A DNA stretch of 64,000 nucleotides from Lineus longissimus (Eukaryota > Nemertea > Pilidiophora > Heteronemertea > Lineidae). The notes beneath the pieces were generated by a model. That model did not search any database and had not been told where the DNA came from. It worked only from the letters and a program-made list of their open reading frames with translations. Shown here one piece after another: positions 38,278 through 51,832 of the stretch. Made by a program: the position numbers and the translations under genes. The stretch is taken from NCBI RefSeq assembly GCF_910592395.1, contig NC_088309.1:26602599-26666598 (forward strand), written 5' to 3'. The number at the start of each line of letters is the position of its first letter. The stretch's first letter is position 1.

Positions 38278-39450
38278 CTGGCTGTCAATGTAGCTTATGC
38301 TGTTTGGCACCAATCATTAAGGAAAATATCTTTCGACCCTGTCATTTTTTATTTGTGGCTCACATTAAAGCACGATATTGGTTAGCCACGCTTGCAATTC
38401 TGCTTTAGCGGAAATCGACCATGAGATTACAGTGCTTTCATATTAGTACCGACATTCAACTTCACTTAACTTCAGTGCGAAATTATTCACCATACTGAGT
38501 ATAAAGAATGAAAACCTTTCTAACCTTGTGCATTACACTTACACTTTGAACCACATCAACAGCTCATTGGCTTCTGAAGAGTTGCGAGAGTTGCACGCAA
38601 TGTCTTTAATACTAGGCTTAATGCGTGTGAAGCTAAATAATCTAATATTCATTGTTGCATGCAAAGTAAAGCACATCAGAGAGTTGCCACAGCTCTCAGT
38701 CAAAACGTTTTAATTAAACGATAATGGATTGATTTGTAAGTTAAGGTTATCAATTAACCCTTTAAGACGAAGCACCGACCAGAGTGATTCGACCTTGAGG
38801 ATTTGTATTGTCGGAGTGCCGAGATCGCATGTCAACTCCGGTATTTGCTTGTTGATGTCGGCCATTATAAAACAGCTTTACGCAATTTTGGCTCCAGTCT
38901 TCGCATGCATTACTGAGTGTCTACTACCTTGATATAAGATCACCGACGTTACCGAGCTGCGCTTTGGCCCAGCCAGCACTTCCATAATTAAACACCAGGA
39001 TATTGATCAGACGGTGAATTAGACCTGACCTCTGCCTTGGAAGGGAGACTTCAGACGAGAACAATCAAGTTAGCCTCTCATGCCGTGCAGTAGTAATGAC
39101 CAGTAATCAGAAGGTTGATCGCCACACCAATCTCTGATTGCAATTGTCATCAGCCCTGCCTGATAACTGGTATTGCCCGCAGTCATTGCATTACATTATA
39201 CATTGCCTGCCTAATGGACTAATTTACTGAGCACATAAAATACAGTAGGGATTTGCTGCAGTGCGAAGAAGACGGCCGGGGGTTATAGCTATACCCTGTT
39301 GCAGTTGACCCCATACTTGATGAAGAGCAACGCCAACGATGTTGGCAATGTCTTAACATCAAGTTCCCGTTTATCGGTTATGTCTTTTATACCGGTAAAA
39401 CACATATGTGATACCGTCACACTTAGATGATTGTCACATGCAGTGCTTAC

Positions 39451-39565
39451 CATACGTGATATTGATACACTGATAGACACATAACCTATGTTGAGATGTT
39501 TGGATAGCGACTTCAAAATACTATGATCCTTAATATTTGATTGGTTTTGCCTAAAATAATCTTGC
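39451..39565 (-). CDS. Candidate internal exon, unknown protein
   Basis: One base plus 38 codons (phase 2 in, phase 0 out) between a very strong acceptor (CATCCTGAGCCTTCTTGCAG|G) and a good donor (CGTATG|GTAAGC); it is the only open frame over 115 bp. The peptide runs QDYFRQNQSNIKDHS, then ILKSLSKHLNIG and YVSISVSISRM. It shows no recognisable domain. It could splice in phase to the candidate at 38062-38277, 1.2 kb downstream on the same strand. It lies inside the proposed 38 kb intron of the Ig gene, so it is either a separate nested gene, an extra exon, or a coincidence. Confidence 0.33.
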
Positions 39566-40213
39566 CTGCAAGAAGGCTCAGGATGAGAATATATTAATTC
39601 ATAAAATTGGCAGGCTATTGCCAATATCACCTTGGCAGTTAACTAGTTATTCCTCGTCAAAAAATCTATTGTTTTGATTATTAGGTGTCGCCTGTTGACG
39701 CAGGTGACACGCAGATGTCTGTGCTGCTCGTTATAACTAGTGTTAAGAAGTATAAATCGATAACTCATTATTGATATTTATTCAAGGTAATGAGTTAAGC
39801 AACTGGTGTCGGAGCTCATCAAGATATAACGGACGAGTCAAAAAAATATTATAAACTTTGAAGATAGACGGGTTTAGCGCTGTCTTCGGAATACGATTGA
39901 TAGAACCATTTTTCATGCCTGAACTTACGAATAATTGAATAAACGAATAAACGAATGAGTACGTAGTCATTTATTGAATAAAAATCAACAAATAAAAAAG
40001 CAGCATCATTGGTCACCATCAAAGCAAACTGAATCATTTTTCTCACATTACGCTGTGTATAAAAAACAAATATTATCAGTGTCATTGGTATAAGGCAAAG
40101 TATCTTTCAAGTCAGCTAATACCCTTCAATCGTGCGCTAGTTATTTGTTTGTCATCAGATGCTTTATTCTGCAACAGAATGGAATACAGCCAAACGGAAA
40201 TCAGTTTAACCAG

Positions 40214-40267
40214 CTTTATTTGACTTGTTCTATGAAACTATCGCCGATAAAAAGAAATCGTTATTAG
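40214..40267 (+). CDS. Candidate short symmetric exon
   Basis: Phase 1 at both ends between TTTAACCAG|CT and TTATTAG|GTGAGT; the peptide is LFDLFYETIADKKKSLL. The donor is strong and the acceptor mediocre. At 54 bp it is only weak evidence for a plus-strand exon. Confidence 0.17.
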   Translation, partial: LYLTCSMKLSPIKRNRY

Positions 40268-41099
40268 GTGAGTGACACGGCGGAAAAATGTGTAATCTAA
40301 ACCGAGAGGAAGTCAAGATCGATGTTAGCAATACTGGAGTATGGTTGCATTGATTTGCAGCGTCTTTGATTCGTATTGTACGTGGCACTGCAGTCATTGG
40401 GAGTGATACTCATGGGGTTTGTTGATTTGTGATAATAGAGCGGTAATGTTGAGATACGAAACCTCTATGTTTTCCTCCATGATCGATATAGCCTGTCACG
40501 GGTTGCGTTGATTTTAGGCCATTGACAAAGGAGTAGTGTTTCTTGACGAACTAAAGTAGTCAGATTCTGGACACGAACAGCATATTTTTTTGCATAGCGA
40601 CATCGGTCGATTCGGGTAACGAATGGTTTCCGAGAAATTTCGATATGGTCTTAGTTTGTGATAGCTTTGGCTGATTGTTCCTCGACCTGTTAGACGGAAT
40701 CTGCTGAGCTTTGAGAATCAGGACTGTTAACGGAGAATTGACCAGTTCGCTATGTGGGGAGCTTCACAAGGTATTAGATGTGAATGGAACAACCAGGTGT
40801 TCTTAGTGGTGGTTACTTCAGCAGGTTAACGAAACATTGAGAATTACACCCAAGAAGACGATATACTTGGACCTTGGAGACCTACTAGACAAATCAAGTG
40901 AAATCATTCATATTTGCATTGTTACAGGTTGCCGGAGCTCAATACTGTGGTTTTACATGTTCAACCCTTAGGCGAGGAAACGATCTAAAATCATGAAACT
41001 AATGAGTGATAGGATCTACGATGATTAGAAATAATGATTGAACTGCTGCAGTTGCTCCCATTTTGCCCGAGGTTGAATTTGATAGGCTTTGGGTGTACT

Positions 41100-41115
41100 C
41101 CCCCCCCCCCCCCCC
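41100..41115. repeat. Poly-C run (C16)
   Basis: Sixteen consecutive C; the longest mononucleotide run noticed in the window. Confidence 0.9.
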
Positions 41116-41669
41116 GTAGCAAGTAGGCCTACATTAAAGAGTATTCATGATACACTATGAAATATTTATCAGATACAAAGTATCGAATACTGGAGGGATA
41201 CAATAGTACTTTTATCAGGAAATTCAGGAACTATTATTGGTATTTTCAAATGGCGTTCAAATGGATTGTTCTAAAATAACTGAAATAGCCTTAAACTGCT
41301 TTACTGTGTACTAAAGGAAAAGTCGAAATAACAAATATATAGTGTATTATCATTTTCTGTTACCTGTTTGCAAAGCTCAGTCTTTTTCGACACTATGTAT
41401 CCAACTTCGCATTAATCTTGACGGATTTATACATGGCTGGCTTGTTTCACGAGGATATTTAAACTTGACATTTCATTTTGTGAAATATTCGGGAATTAAT
41501 CATTTCCGAACCATCGCTACTGTACCAGCGTGCCTGTTATGGATTTTCCATAATTGTGTAAGGTGGCCACAGTATGTAAATACCATGGGATAATGAACAC
41601 ACCCTTCTCAATTTACACCTTATTTTCCAATAACGTTAGAACTCCGGAACAGGTTTTTTCCCATCATGA

Positions 41670-41933
41670 TTAATCTATCATGTTGCTTTTTAAACTACGT
41701 CGAAGTCTAAGCTGTAGTATGAATATTTTCTTATTTAGGATGTTCGAATCTTGCCATACTCGATGTAGCCTATACATGTGCTTAATAATCAGTAACAGAA
41801 CTACTATCAACAGTAGTGACAAGACATATTGGTGTCGGTGAAAAGGTAGTGCATACAAATTGCCCTGCCCGAACTCAAATTCAGCGCAAGTGTCACATCT
41901 GTTTCTTTTGCAGTGATTCTCAGTCGTAGCCAT
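41670..41933 (-). CDS. Small single-pass membrane protein ORF
   Basis: 87 codons from an excellent start context (CTAAGATGGCTACG) to a stop. The N-terminal part has a cysteine cluster (CKRNRCDTC, residues 8-16) and is acidic. A membrane segment follows (VLSLLLIVVLLLIIKHMY), flanked on the inner side by RLHRVW and a strongly basic tail (LRLRRSLK), matching the positive-inside rule for type III topology. Alternatively, CATCGA|GTATGG inside it could be a donor. I recognise no family; it could be a chance hydrophobic ORF. Confidence 0.25.
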   Translation of the reverse strand: MATTENHCKRNRCDTCAEFEFGQGNLYALPFHRHQYVLSLLLIVVLLLIIKHMYRLHRVWQDSNILNKKIFILQLRLRRSLKSNMID

Positions 41934-44900
41934 CTTAGCATGACTTGCCTACGGTATATTTAACAGAATCCGTCATTGTATTAATTGATCATTTGACTCT
42001 ATATGACCTGCCCAGTATGACTAAGGTACATATACGACGCAGTCACGTAAAGGCTAGTTACATTGGATTCCACGGTTTAGATACTTTTTCGATTAGAATT
42101 CCCATTAGCTCATGCGTTGTTCCGCCTATTACGGCATTTATTCACCATAAGGATTGTTCGGTGGCTGAGATTACGACTAACGTCTCCTCCAGCTTGATTG
42201 CAACAGGAGCCAAGGGCACTTGTTACCTCTTGTATTATTGGAGTTATAGCCGTTTTGAGAACCACAAATTTAAACGTCCGTGATTGCTTTAACCCATTCC
42301 ATGATAGTACTGGTGCTCTATGAGTATTCATTTCGAGTCACTGGCGCCAACTTCGTTCGCCTAAGGTAAATCATAATGATCTATCACAAAATTGACTTTG
42401 AATGTCGACATAGCTTTCACGTTTCCAGTGGCCCCGCTTTGCAGCACTCATTCGCAACCAGTTTGTCATTAAGCTGGTCGTTACATTTCGCATAGCTGCA
42501 AGTGCACGTACCTCGGGAAGGCTTATGGCGATTGATAACGTCACGTATTGGGTTAACGTCTTAACGTCCTAACGTAACATTAGCCGCGATGTTTGCATAT
42601 CAACAAGCAAGTCATTTCCAATTTCTTCCTTACCGAGCTCAGCTGGTCGCCATTTTCACCCACTTTATCGACAATCTATTTGAATACGGACCCTAAGTGT
42701 TGATCAGTTAAATATCAATTGGATTTTGCCATCCGCCAGAAAGTTGTTCATTCATAAAGCAGATATCGTCAATGAGACTTCAAGTTGGGTCGAATATTTT
42801 CCATAGGTACTTTAGGTAAATCGAAACAAAAGAGAAAAACTAGTACTAGACAGATATGACTTTCTGCTCGGTCTGTATTAAGCAAAATGTTAAATTTGTA
42901 ATCGCCACCTAGATCTTGGGTATTTAGAGATGAGCCTAAATGTGAAAATCCAGAATTTCAGAAAATTTGCTCTACTTCAATGCAAAACGCGTCAACTCAT
43001 GAACTGTCACCAGGAAGCATAGACATGATTATGTTTTTTCTGTTTTACACGTAAAAAGTAAAATATAAAATATTCCATTTGGAGGTAAAGGACGACCCTA
43101 TAGATTTCCTCATCTTCCTGACTCTCTCCGAAATTACGTTCTTCGTAGAATATATCTAAACAACACCGACCAGTCATGTTTTACTGCAGAACAAAACGAA
43201 CCAAATTAGCTTAAGGCATGTCATTAAATTCACCAGCATCATTTCAAACAAGCACTTAAAACGTTACATTCTCCCCCTTGACATTCGATCAGAAGTTATA
43301 ATGCAGTGGAAAAACCCTGCAGATAAGTCATGTCTAATTATTTAGTCCATTGCTTTGAGGGACAGAGGCTGAAGATGGTTTCAACTCCTTGAATGTCAGC
43401 ATCAGTGCCTCTACACCAGTAGGAGTGTTAGGACGCACACAATTCTATACTCGGTAAATACTTCCAGCTGAGAGACTGACTTTCGTTCCCATGTAACCTG
43501 AACAGTGATGTCATGGTTTTGCCAATAAGAATTGGAATTCTGACAACTTGTCTTGGATCTAATTTAATGCTCTGTGGGTACTGTTGCTGCTAGCAGAGCA
43601 GGATGTGCAAGGTGAATAATATCATGACGTGATAGACGACTCCAACAGTTGATGTTCTCAGCTCAATGGATGTCCGATTCCACGGGTGATGTACGAAACT
43701 GACCACTAATTTTCTATCAGTGCATGCGAAGGTACCCACTATCATTCCCTCAACACCGTTTGTTAAACCGCTACTCGTCTGATGCATCTCACTTTTCTTC
43801 AATACCAAACTCATTGTTTCCTTATTGTGATCAATATATCGCCAACCAGTGTCACAAGAGGCCCAATTGTTTATATTCTCAGATGCAAAAACAATAGGTC
43901 ATTGTGTAAAGCCTGTATCCAGGGTGATGGCGAAGTCTCCATCTTTATCGAATATAAAACCGTACCTCTTGAGAAGTTGCACTTCGTATGTGCGTATGAC
44001 TGCAAAGTCCCGAGGTGTATTGATAAGGATGACACTGGGCATTTCTCACGAACTTTATAAAAACCTCACGAAGCTGTTCTCCATTGTGTAAACCATTTGG
44101 GAGTTGATGGTTTATACAGACGACAGTTTGTGGATACAGGATGGTGTTCCACGTAAAAGGCTTCGGTTTCTCATAGTATAATGGCAGTGCAATAGAGAGA
44201 GTTGCAACCACGTGAATTATCTGTGGATTGAATTCGTTGCTGTTTTAAACATAGCAATCAACAAACACTGAGATGTGTTGGCGACCATCCTCTCGTTTTG
44301 AAGCTCAGCACTACAAATGCTGTAGCCTCGGGATATTCCTTAAATGACCTTCGTCTGTCACGGGCGCCATGATTTGTGATCGCTTGGTATGTTTCAAGTG
44401 ATATTTGTGAATTGCGTTTATATAGCTGTTTGCTGTGTTCTTGGCAGGGAGAAGGACTTGGAGTCTATCTCATATTGCTGAACTAAAATCGGCTCTCATG
44501 ATCAGCATGAATCCAGGCGTGGCCGAGGAATTGAACATCGTTCATAATGAGGTTGAGTCCCTGAAAATCGTAGCAATGTACGTATAAAGATCGGCTAGTT
44601 TTTGTTTCATCCTACTGGCTACCTGATATCAAAATCTCTCACACTGTCAGTTCATGTAATCATGCGAACTATTTCTATGTCAAGGTTTTTAAACTGTGCT
44701 CTCATGTTACCTAGGCTTGCTAAAGTACGCGCGACATGAGAAAACAACATATCAGTAACTATAGACTTCCTTTTTCATTTCTAGATCATAACTCTTCGCT
44801 TCTTCAAAACTTAGGCGAATCAACCGTCTGTCTAAGTGTTACCAGCCACGTGTCTGGATGCGTCAATGGACAGATACACCATTTTTGCTATTTGACAGAT

Positions 44901-47479
44901 CACAACTACCTGAACATGGTATTATTGTGACTGAAAGCATGCAAAGCATTGTAGTAACAAAAATAAACATATGTCTGAGATGTGTCAAGTTCCCAAAGGG
45001 CTTACCATCATTTTTGTACTTTAATGGTTTATGGCGAGCAATCCCTAGACATGTAATGAAAATATCCTTTGAAATCGTCTATTTCCATTCCTGTGCTTAA
45101 ATGTCACCAAACCCTGTAATATTTTAATGTGCTCAAACTATTCATGCTGAATATCGTCTGTCTTTTCATCATGCGAGAAACACATACTTTATAATACTAT
45201 TTCTGCCATTCGCCTAGCCTTAACAGAAGATTTACTTATGCGAGAGTGCAAGTTAATGTCTGTGCTCTGCTGTGGAAATTGATATGGAGGGAAAATGGTC
45301 ACTGTTAAGGAAAGAAAAAATGACAATATTTTATCAATCGCCATCGTCAAAAGGAATTGTCATGCTGTTGTGTACGTATATCTAATGAATCCACCTATCG
45401 CATTGTGAGCTATGACTGCCCATGCATCACGTAATACATTTCAAATGCATGTGTAAATATCACAAAACACTCTCACTATGAATATGAAGGCAACCTAAGC
45501 CACTTGAACCACACTCACAACAAATAGAGTCGTGAGATCTTATAAAGAAAGCGGAATCACACACAGTATAAGTGCTAGTTTCACTTGCACTTTATTTCAT
45601 ATCTATTTCAAGATATCTCATCAACATGATCTGAGGCATCTTTGCTATGACTGAATGGTTGAGTTAATGATTTGTTAAGGTTTAGAGACAAGAAGGATCG
45701 GTGATGAGAATGACGAAAAGCTTTCGATGACGCGCTCAACTGTTAATGGGCAAATAAGTTGTGTTCATGGTATTATGGCAACCGGACCGTATAATGAGAT
45801 GATCGTTACATAACCGATGCAGTGAGGCAAGCTATTGTCATTCCCGTGTTACCCGATCATGAGAACGCACCACCTTGTTTTCTCATTCTCGGATGAGTTC
45901 TAGAAGTCGTCATTGATTTTACGTGGGACGCGTCGAAATGATCGGGAGGAGGTTAGAACTTTGAAAGCGGTATTAATTCAGCTTCTTTTCTGTCATAACA
46001 TGTAATCCATAATTAGTTCAAATTATTATAAATTAAAACAAGTGACATACTGGTATCTTGCGATTTCGAACCTTGCTGGCAATGCTGCATACAGTTGAGT
46101 GTGGCACAAATTGCGCAGATAGACATCACTGATTAAGAGGACATTGATTAAGCTTGGGAAGGAACATGTGGTCCAATCCACATCCGCCATTGTAGCCTAA
46201 CTAGTCATCAATTAACAATCCCATTGTGTAACCCAGCACACCCCTAAGCAAACTGAGAATTCCTCCAATATATGGATTGTGATGAGTATGATGTTGGGCT
46301 TACCCATGTCCATTTGTTGGGACAGCTTTGATTTAGACATGTAAGAGAAGATGCGGCTTTGGTGAATGTCTCTCGGGAGTGGTTAGCTCCAGACATGCAA
46401 GCATTATTGAAGCTTATGAGGAGAGTATACTTATCTATAATGGGTATAGCTCAAGGCTCAGAGAGGGAGATGGAATTTGAGCTGATGCCACTGTTGTCTT
46501 TGGAAAACACACGGCTATGGCCTTTGCCTTATATGATATTCCATGGGAGCCGAAAATATATCAATGCTTATCCCTGCAGTACATAACAATTATCTATGGG
46601 GCACAGGTTCCAATGCATTGGCCCCTGGAGTATGTATATAAGATGCTGCTGCTAAATGACCGGACGTCAATGATGTATGTTGTGACAGGTTAGCAATATA
46701 TCATGTCACCTGTCATTTGTACTTTTGTTCAGGCCTGGTATCGAATGATGTTATATTCGTTGTAAGCATTGGACATTATTTTCCGTCATACTAAGATTTT
46801 GTATTCTCCGCATACTTGTGCAGCAACCAAGATACGGCGACAGGAGATACATTCTGCTATATTGATGAATGGCAAATTAACTGCCGTTAATCATAAAGAA
46901 AAGGAACTCGCCATTACTGCCATGCCTTGCCCCAACAGTAACCATTTCAACGGAATAACTGCTTTGACAGGTTCCAGCACCAGCCATAGAGAAAGGCACC
47001 ACTGTAACTACTCTGACCAGCCCCAACAATGATCGAAAGAGTTCCATTCGTCATCAATCAGGAAATGTTTACACCTGAACTATCAGAGGATTGGATCATC
47101 TAGGGATCAGACAGTGTTTGTCCATTGATATTCCTGGCCTCGGCAATAAATGTGGCAAACACCAATTAGTTTGTCCTTTCTTACCTCTGTTGAGGAAGAG
47201 ACCAGTGGGATTCAGGTCAAAAGTTCACAGGTCGGACATTCAGTAGTCACTGTTAGTGATGAGGTATTGCAAGTTTGATTGGTTAGGGTTAAACATCGTT
47301 TTCCACAATAAAACTTGACCAACCAGATGGTGAATAATGGACCTTGAGGTACACATTTTTATATCAAATCGAGAAAAAAGTCGACCATTTTAGGCAGCCA
47401 GTTGTCATTTTGCAAGTTGAATTGGTTAATGCACTCAAAAGTCAAATATCGCGATGAGATTGGTATTGTTAAGATCTAA

Positions 47480-47610
47480 GTTAAGATCTTGCTCACTTCG
47501 TGTACATGTAAAATCCTCCCAAGATTCTTGTAAGATTCTTAAAATCTTAAATTACATTCTTTCAAGAGTCATGTTATGAGTACTTGTACACGAACCTGAG
47601 GATCTTAACT
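47480..47610. mobile_element. Imperfect fold-back element (MITE-like)
   Basis: GTTAAGATCTTGCTCACTTC with GTGTACATGTA on the left pairs with TACTTGTACACGAACCTGAG with GATCTTAAC on the right, about 131 bp end to end with a few mismatches and a 2-base offset. The interior is AT-rich with repeated AAGATTCTT/AAGATCTTAA words and no frame. Confidence 0.5.
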
Positions 47611-47775
47611 AAGAACCTTATCGGTATTTTTTTACCGGTGTCTGCGTTTGCCACATCAGTTTCAGGTTTCAAAGCAATCATATCAAATATGAAATTATGA
47701 CCTTTGGTACGTACTTGTATCAATATTTTTGAAATAAAAAGGAAATCGTAATGCTTTGAGTATTGATGAGTGGGT

Positions 47776-47810
47776 GATTAAAGGATTAAAGGATTAACGG
47801 ATTAACGGAT
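47776..47810. repeat. 8-bp tandem repeat, four copies
   Basis: GATTAAAG GATTAAAG GATTAACG GATTAACG GAT: two pairs of identical units differing by one base. Confidence 0.85.
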
Positions 47811-48494
47811 GTTTGCTCTCCACAAAGAATCAAATTGCAAATGTCAAAGATGTGGGTAAAGAGATGATGACATACATAACATCACTTGGGAATCCATTGA
47901 CAGAGTGACTTCTTTTGAATCTGTCTGGCGTTGAGTTTAGACAGTCTTTTCAGGTCTGATTAATCGAATTTAACGCAATCACACTCCATTACTTAATCAA
48001 ATTCAATCAACCTGATTTGGCAATCGCCACAACTTGGATTTAAATACAATGGATCCATTCGTTCATTAAAGGTTAACTGTCAGTGTCATGACATAGTTGG
48101 CAGGACAGAAAAATAGCAATTAAAGTTTCGCTCAAACTCTTAAGAGATACTAGCAGTCTTGAGAGCTAATTGCATGACTAAACTGTTTCTTAGCTGATGC
48201 CAGGTTTAAGGTTGAAACTTAATCTGTAGCAGCTAATTAAACCAGAGAACTCGAGAAAGGCTTATTAGAAAGAAGCCTTTTAATTCAAGTTGCAATTCAA
48301 TATTATGCTGCTGGTTTCGATGACAGTATGGAAATATGGCAGAGAGTGTCTTGCCTTCTCATTAATGTGTTTGCCAATTCCTACACCAGTTGCTGTTAAA
48401 TAGTCACTGACTGAGAGTTCATGACAGGTAAATGACTTACGAACCTTTGAATATTCACACGGAGTGGAAAATCACCTCGCAGCTTTGAACTTAC

Positions 48495-48591
48495 CTTCTA
48501 AGTCAATTTCAGTGTTGTAGCTTGGGATAGATATCGATACGGCCAAATACACAAATATGAATTTCATGAGCCTAACCCTGTATAATACCAT
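48495..48591 (-). CDS. Candidate first coding exon, signal peptide (proximal)
   Basis: ATG at 48591, with a second in-frame ATG at 48567, opens 32 codons plus one base and ends at a perfect donor, GAAG|GTAAGT (phase 1). From the second ATG the peptide is MKFIFVYLAVSISIPSYN followed by TEIDLE: a charged start, a hydrophobic core of about 12 residues, then polar residues. This is a convincing signal peptide with possible cleavage near SIS. Spliced to the Ig exon at 10381 it gives the smooth junction IDLE-V-EPLEPTF. The intron would be about 38 kb. No TATA box is evident just upstream. What is seen: the open frame, the donor and the phase. What is inferred: membership of the Ig gene. It competes with the exon at 56618-56819 for the same role; both could be used. 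An acceptor-like TTATACAG at about 48584 would allow an internal-exon reading instead. Confidence 0.5.
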
Positions 48592-51500
48592 GATACAGAC
48601 TAACCGGCTCTGTTTTCCCCGTCGTAAATTGAAATCACTATCAAGGTGTAGCCATTCATCTTAATTGCAATTACATTGATATCCGCCTTATCATGACTGA
48701 TGGGGACACGATGCGGCGGGGATTATCTCGTGATCTGTGTAAGGGGATGTATCAAACATTTGATCTTTTCCCTGGGGGCTCATCAATAATCAAAGTGATT
48801 TGTTCCACATTTAATCGTTGTCACTGCATGTAGCGGAATGGATGTGTGTCACATGCAGGGACAGCTTTGTACAAATATGGTATGCAATTACGGCTTGCCA
48901 TGTGCAAGGAAAGTAGTCTCTCCGTAGTTTATCATAATTGGAAGTTTTCTCTCTAATATCCAGTAATAGTTTGATAATCATATAGGACTTACCGCGTCAA
49001 AGACCTGGTGGAGTTTATTGATCGGCAAGTGGCCGACCCCTTCTTTATCTCCCAATCAATATAAAATGGCATACTACGGCTGAGTTCTATCAGTGCTCAA
49101 ATACTGATTTGTAAAGAAGAAAAGAAATGTTCCTTATCGAACACAAGAAAATCGTTCTCCTTGCAACGCAGTAGCGATAACGATGCCCTGCTAGGTGTTT
49201 GCATCCGAAGCAGGTCAAGGTCTATTCTCAAAGATCACTTACCGCTGGCGACATGTTATGCTATACAGATGCATTCTGCGGCTACCGGACATGGCAGCCA
49301 GCGAATGTTGTAATATTGCAATATCAAACGCTGTTGATACCCAATCATCAACGGTGCATTATATCGGTCAAGCAATAAGTGCATGTAGGTTTTATGAATA
49401 TCGGACTTATGTCTCTTATTCCTCTTCCATATTGAAGCATCACACAGACCGGGTCACATAGCAAGTTATCATGGTCGTAACAGGATCATATCAGCATCCT
49501 AACGAGATGAAGGATTAGATCGACGGTCGGTATTGGTGGCTATCGGGATTTGGATCACGAAGCCACATGTAATGCTTAATTCACATACCAATGTTGTTGT
49601 TTGGGACAGAGACCCAGGTATGAGCTTTCAGAATCCCGCTAACACAAACGATTATCCTTGGTGTCGTTTTGAAAGAGGTTGAAAGCTACATTTCATTCTT
49701 TTCCGAAACTGGAAGATGCAATGGTGTGTATCAACTACCGGGTACCTTGATAATGTTTAAACAAAGCAAAATGATCGGTCTAAAGAGAATTCTTCTTCAA
49801 AAGACCAGCTAACAATTTGGTGTAGTTCGAATGTACTTCTAATCAATGATCATTTCAATCTAATTGTATCCCGTTCCTTTGACCTTCTAACTGCCATATA
49901 GCCCAGACTGTCAGATTTATATACCGATGGCTAACATGACAAAAAGACAAAACTCTAAGTAATTCGATTAGCTCGATTACTAACTTCTAGTCCAAATAGC
50001 TAGCTAATTCAATCATCTGGAGGGCTAGCCCTACCAAGGAAACAAATGAGAGAGATAGCCCGGAACAAAGAGGGATATAGGAAGAAGACAAACAAAGAGG
50101 CAAATTAACTCTTTGATCATTCGATGAGGGTGGACCGGTTATTTGGCAAAGGGGAACAAAGGAGAATGTTCATGATGTATTAACTCTTAAATTGTATTAA
50201 GATCCGTTTTATTTTTGGCACTTGCTCAGTTGGGAAGCATAGATATTCAAGTCAACTGCGTGATGATATCCTTTATGCAGGAATTCCGGTGTCAGACTTC
50301 TATTGCCTCACTGGTGCCATTTTATCAACATTACATGGTCTTAAAATTGCAGGGCATTGCGGCATGCCCCTCCCACTTAAAAGCATCGTACAGTCATTTC
50401 TCATTGGTGTTCCGGGATTGCATCAATATCCTAATTCTAAATGATCAATGACGTGTTTTGATATGAGAATATCACATATTGACCCGATTAATCTTATCAT
50501 TTTGAATTCGTCGTAGCAGCTTAATTGGTTTAAAAAGCAATTTTCCAATAAGAAATCTCAAGTCTTATTAATGCATCAAATGTCATCAGTTCGGAACATG
50601 GCGACTCCGCCCGCTTATCTTTGTCACATGAGAGTTTAACGAGACTATGTCAGAACGTGGCCCAAGAACAGACGGACCAGTTATGAAATGTCGTGATAAT
50701 TGATACGAGTTGGACATACATGTAGCGACTAAAGACAAGTATAAACTAATGACGCACGTCAACCCTTTTCTCAAGGGAGTGTTACCGCGACTAGACACTA
50801 GCAGTATCTTCGCCTATAGTGCAACCGATGTCGTTGGGATTCATGGTACAGAGATGGTATTTGGATATTGACGTCCAGTTGGTCAAGTATCCGGCAAGAA
50901 TGGCTCATGATATTGAAATCAATTTGGTTCGAAAAAGGTCTTTTAAATGTAAAAAACCCATCCCGAACAAAATCCATGTATTCATGGCCCTTTCATAACT
51001 TAGAAATGGTTCGGTTTCAAATCGAACACAAAGAGATTATTCTTGAATTTCAATAGATCCCACTCCAAACCATAATATCCATCTCCCAAACCAAAAATGC
51101 ACAATATCAATACAAATATAATGCCAATATTCCGCTTAAGTGCTCTACAACCGAACGCATGTCTCAATTCCTTTTATATCCCAGTTATCAAAATGTTTTA
51201 ATCTCGCGAACGATTGTTTCTTCCGGCTGATTACCATCACCGAACGTGTCACTTTTTGCAAATAGAAATGTTACTCATCGCGCACAGAAGATCATATTAC
51301 TATCAAGAGATCAGCATGTTTTTGCATTCTAGTCGCATTCTCAAATTCCCATAACAATAGCTTTAACTGGAGCGTTCACGCTCAAATCTCAAATTGCACA
51401 TGACATAAAGGACATTAATGCGGCATCGGGGGTTCCCACATGGAGGGACATGTCACTGGGCCGATGGCATGATCAGATGACTCAAGTTATCGCGCCCATC

Positions 51501-51832
51501 TTCTCACTAGGGGCAGTCATCATTGTCTTCTGGATGCAAATGAACCAAAATGCATGACAATGAGATGCAGATTGGGTTGACAGGGAATTAGACTTATCCA
51601 TTAGCAGTACCATCTTCATCTTTAATCAGCACTACAGCGTTCCATGTGGTATTTTCGATTTAAAAAAAAACAACTTGATAAATTAGAAACGGGTCGAATT
51701 TTTGATTTCGATGACGTGAGCAGTTTTTTAAGTGCTACCAGTTCGACATACCCACTTCTGGGACCATGTCCGGTCTAAAAGGATCGCTTTTCGGTGGTTA
51801 CTTCCAAAAATGTTCCTGACCCTTGGCTTCAG

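Larger units (their letters stand above)
41934..48494. other. No firm gene; one ambisense open region
   Basis: 43.87-44.06 kb is open and protein-like on both strands (see findings). Otherwise only short frames, the fold-back at 47.5 kb and the 8-bp repeat. Confidence 0.45.
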
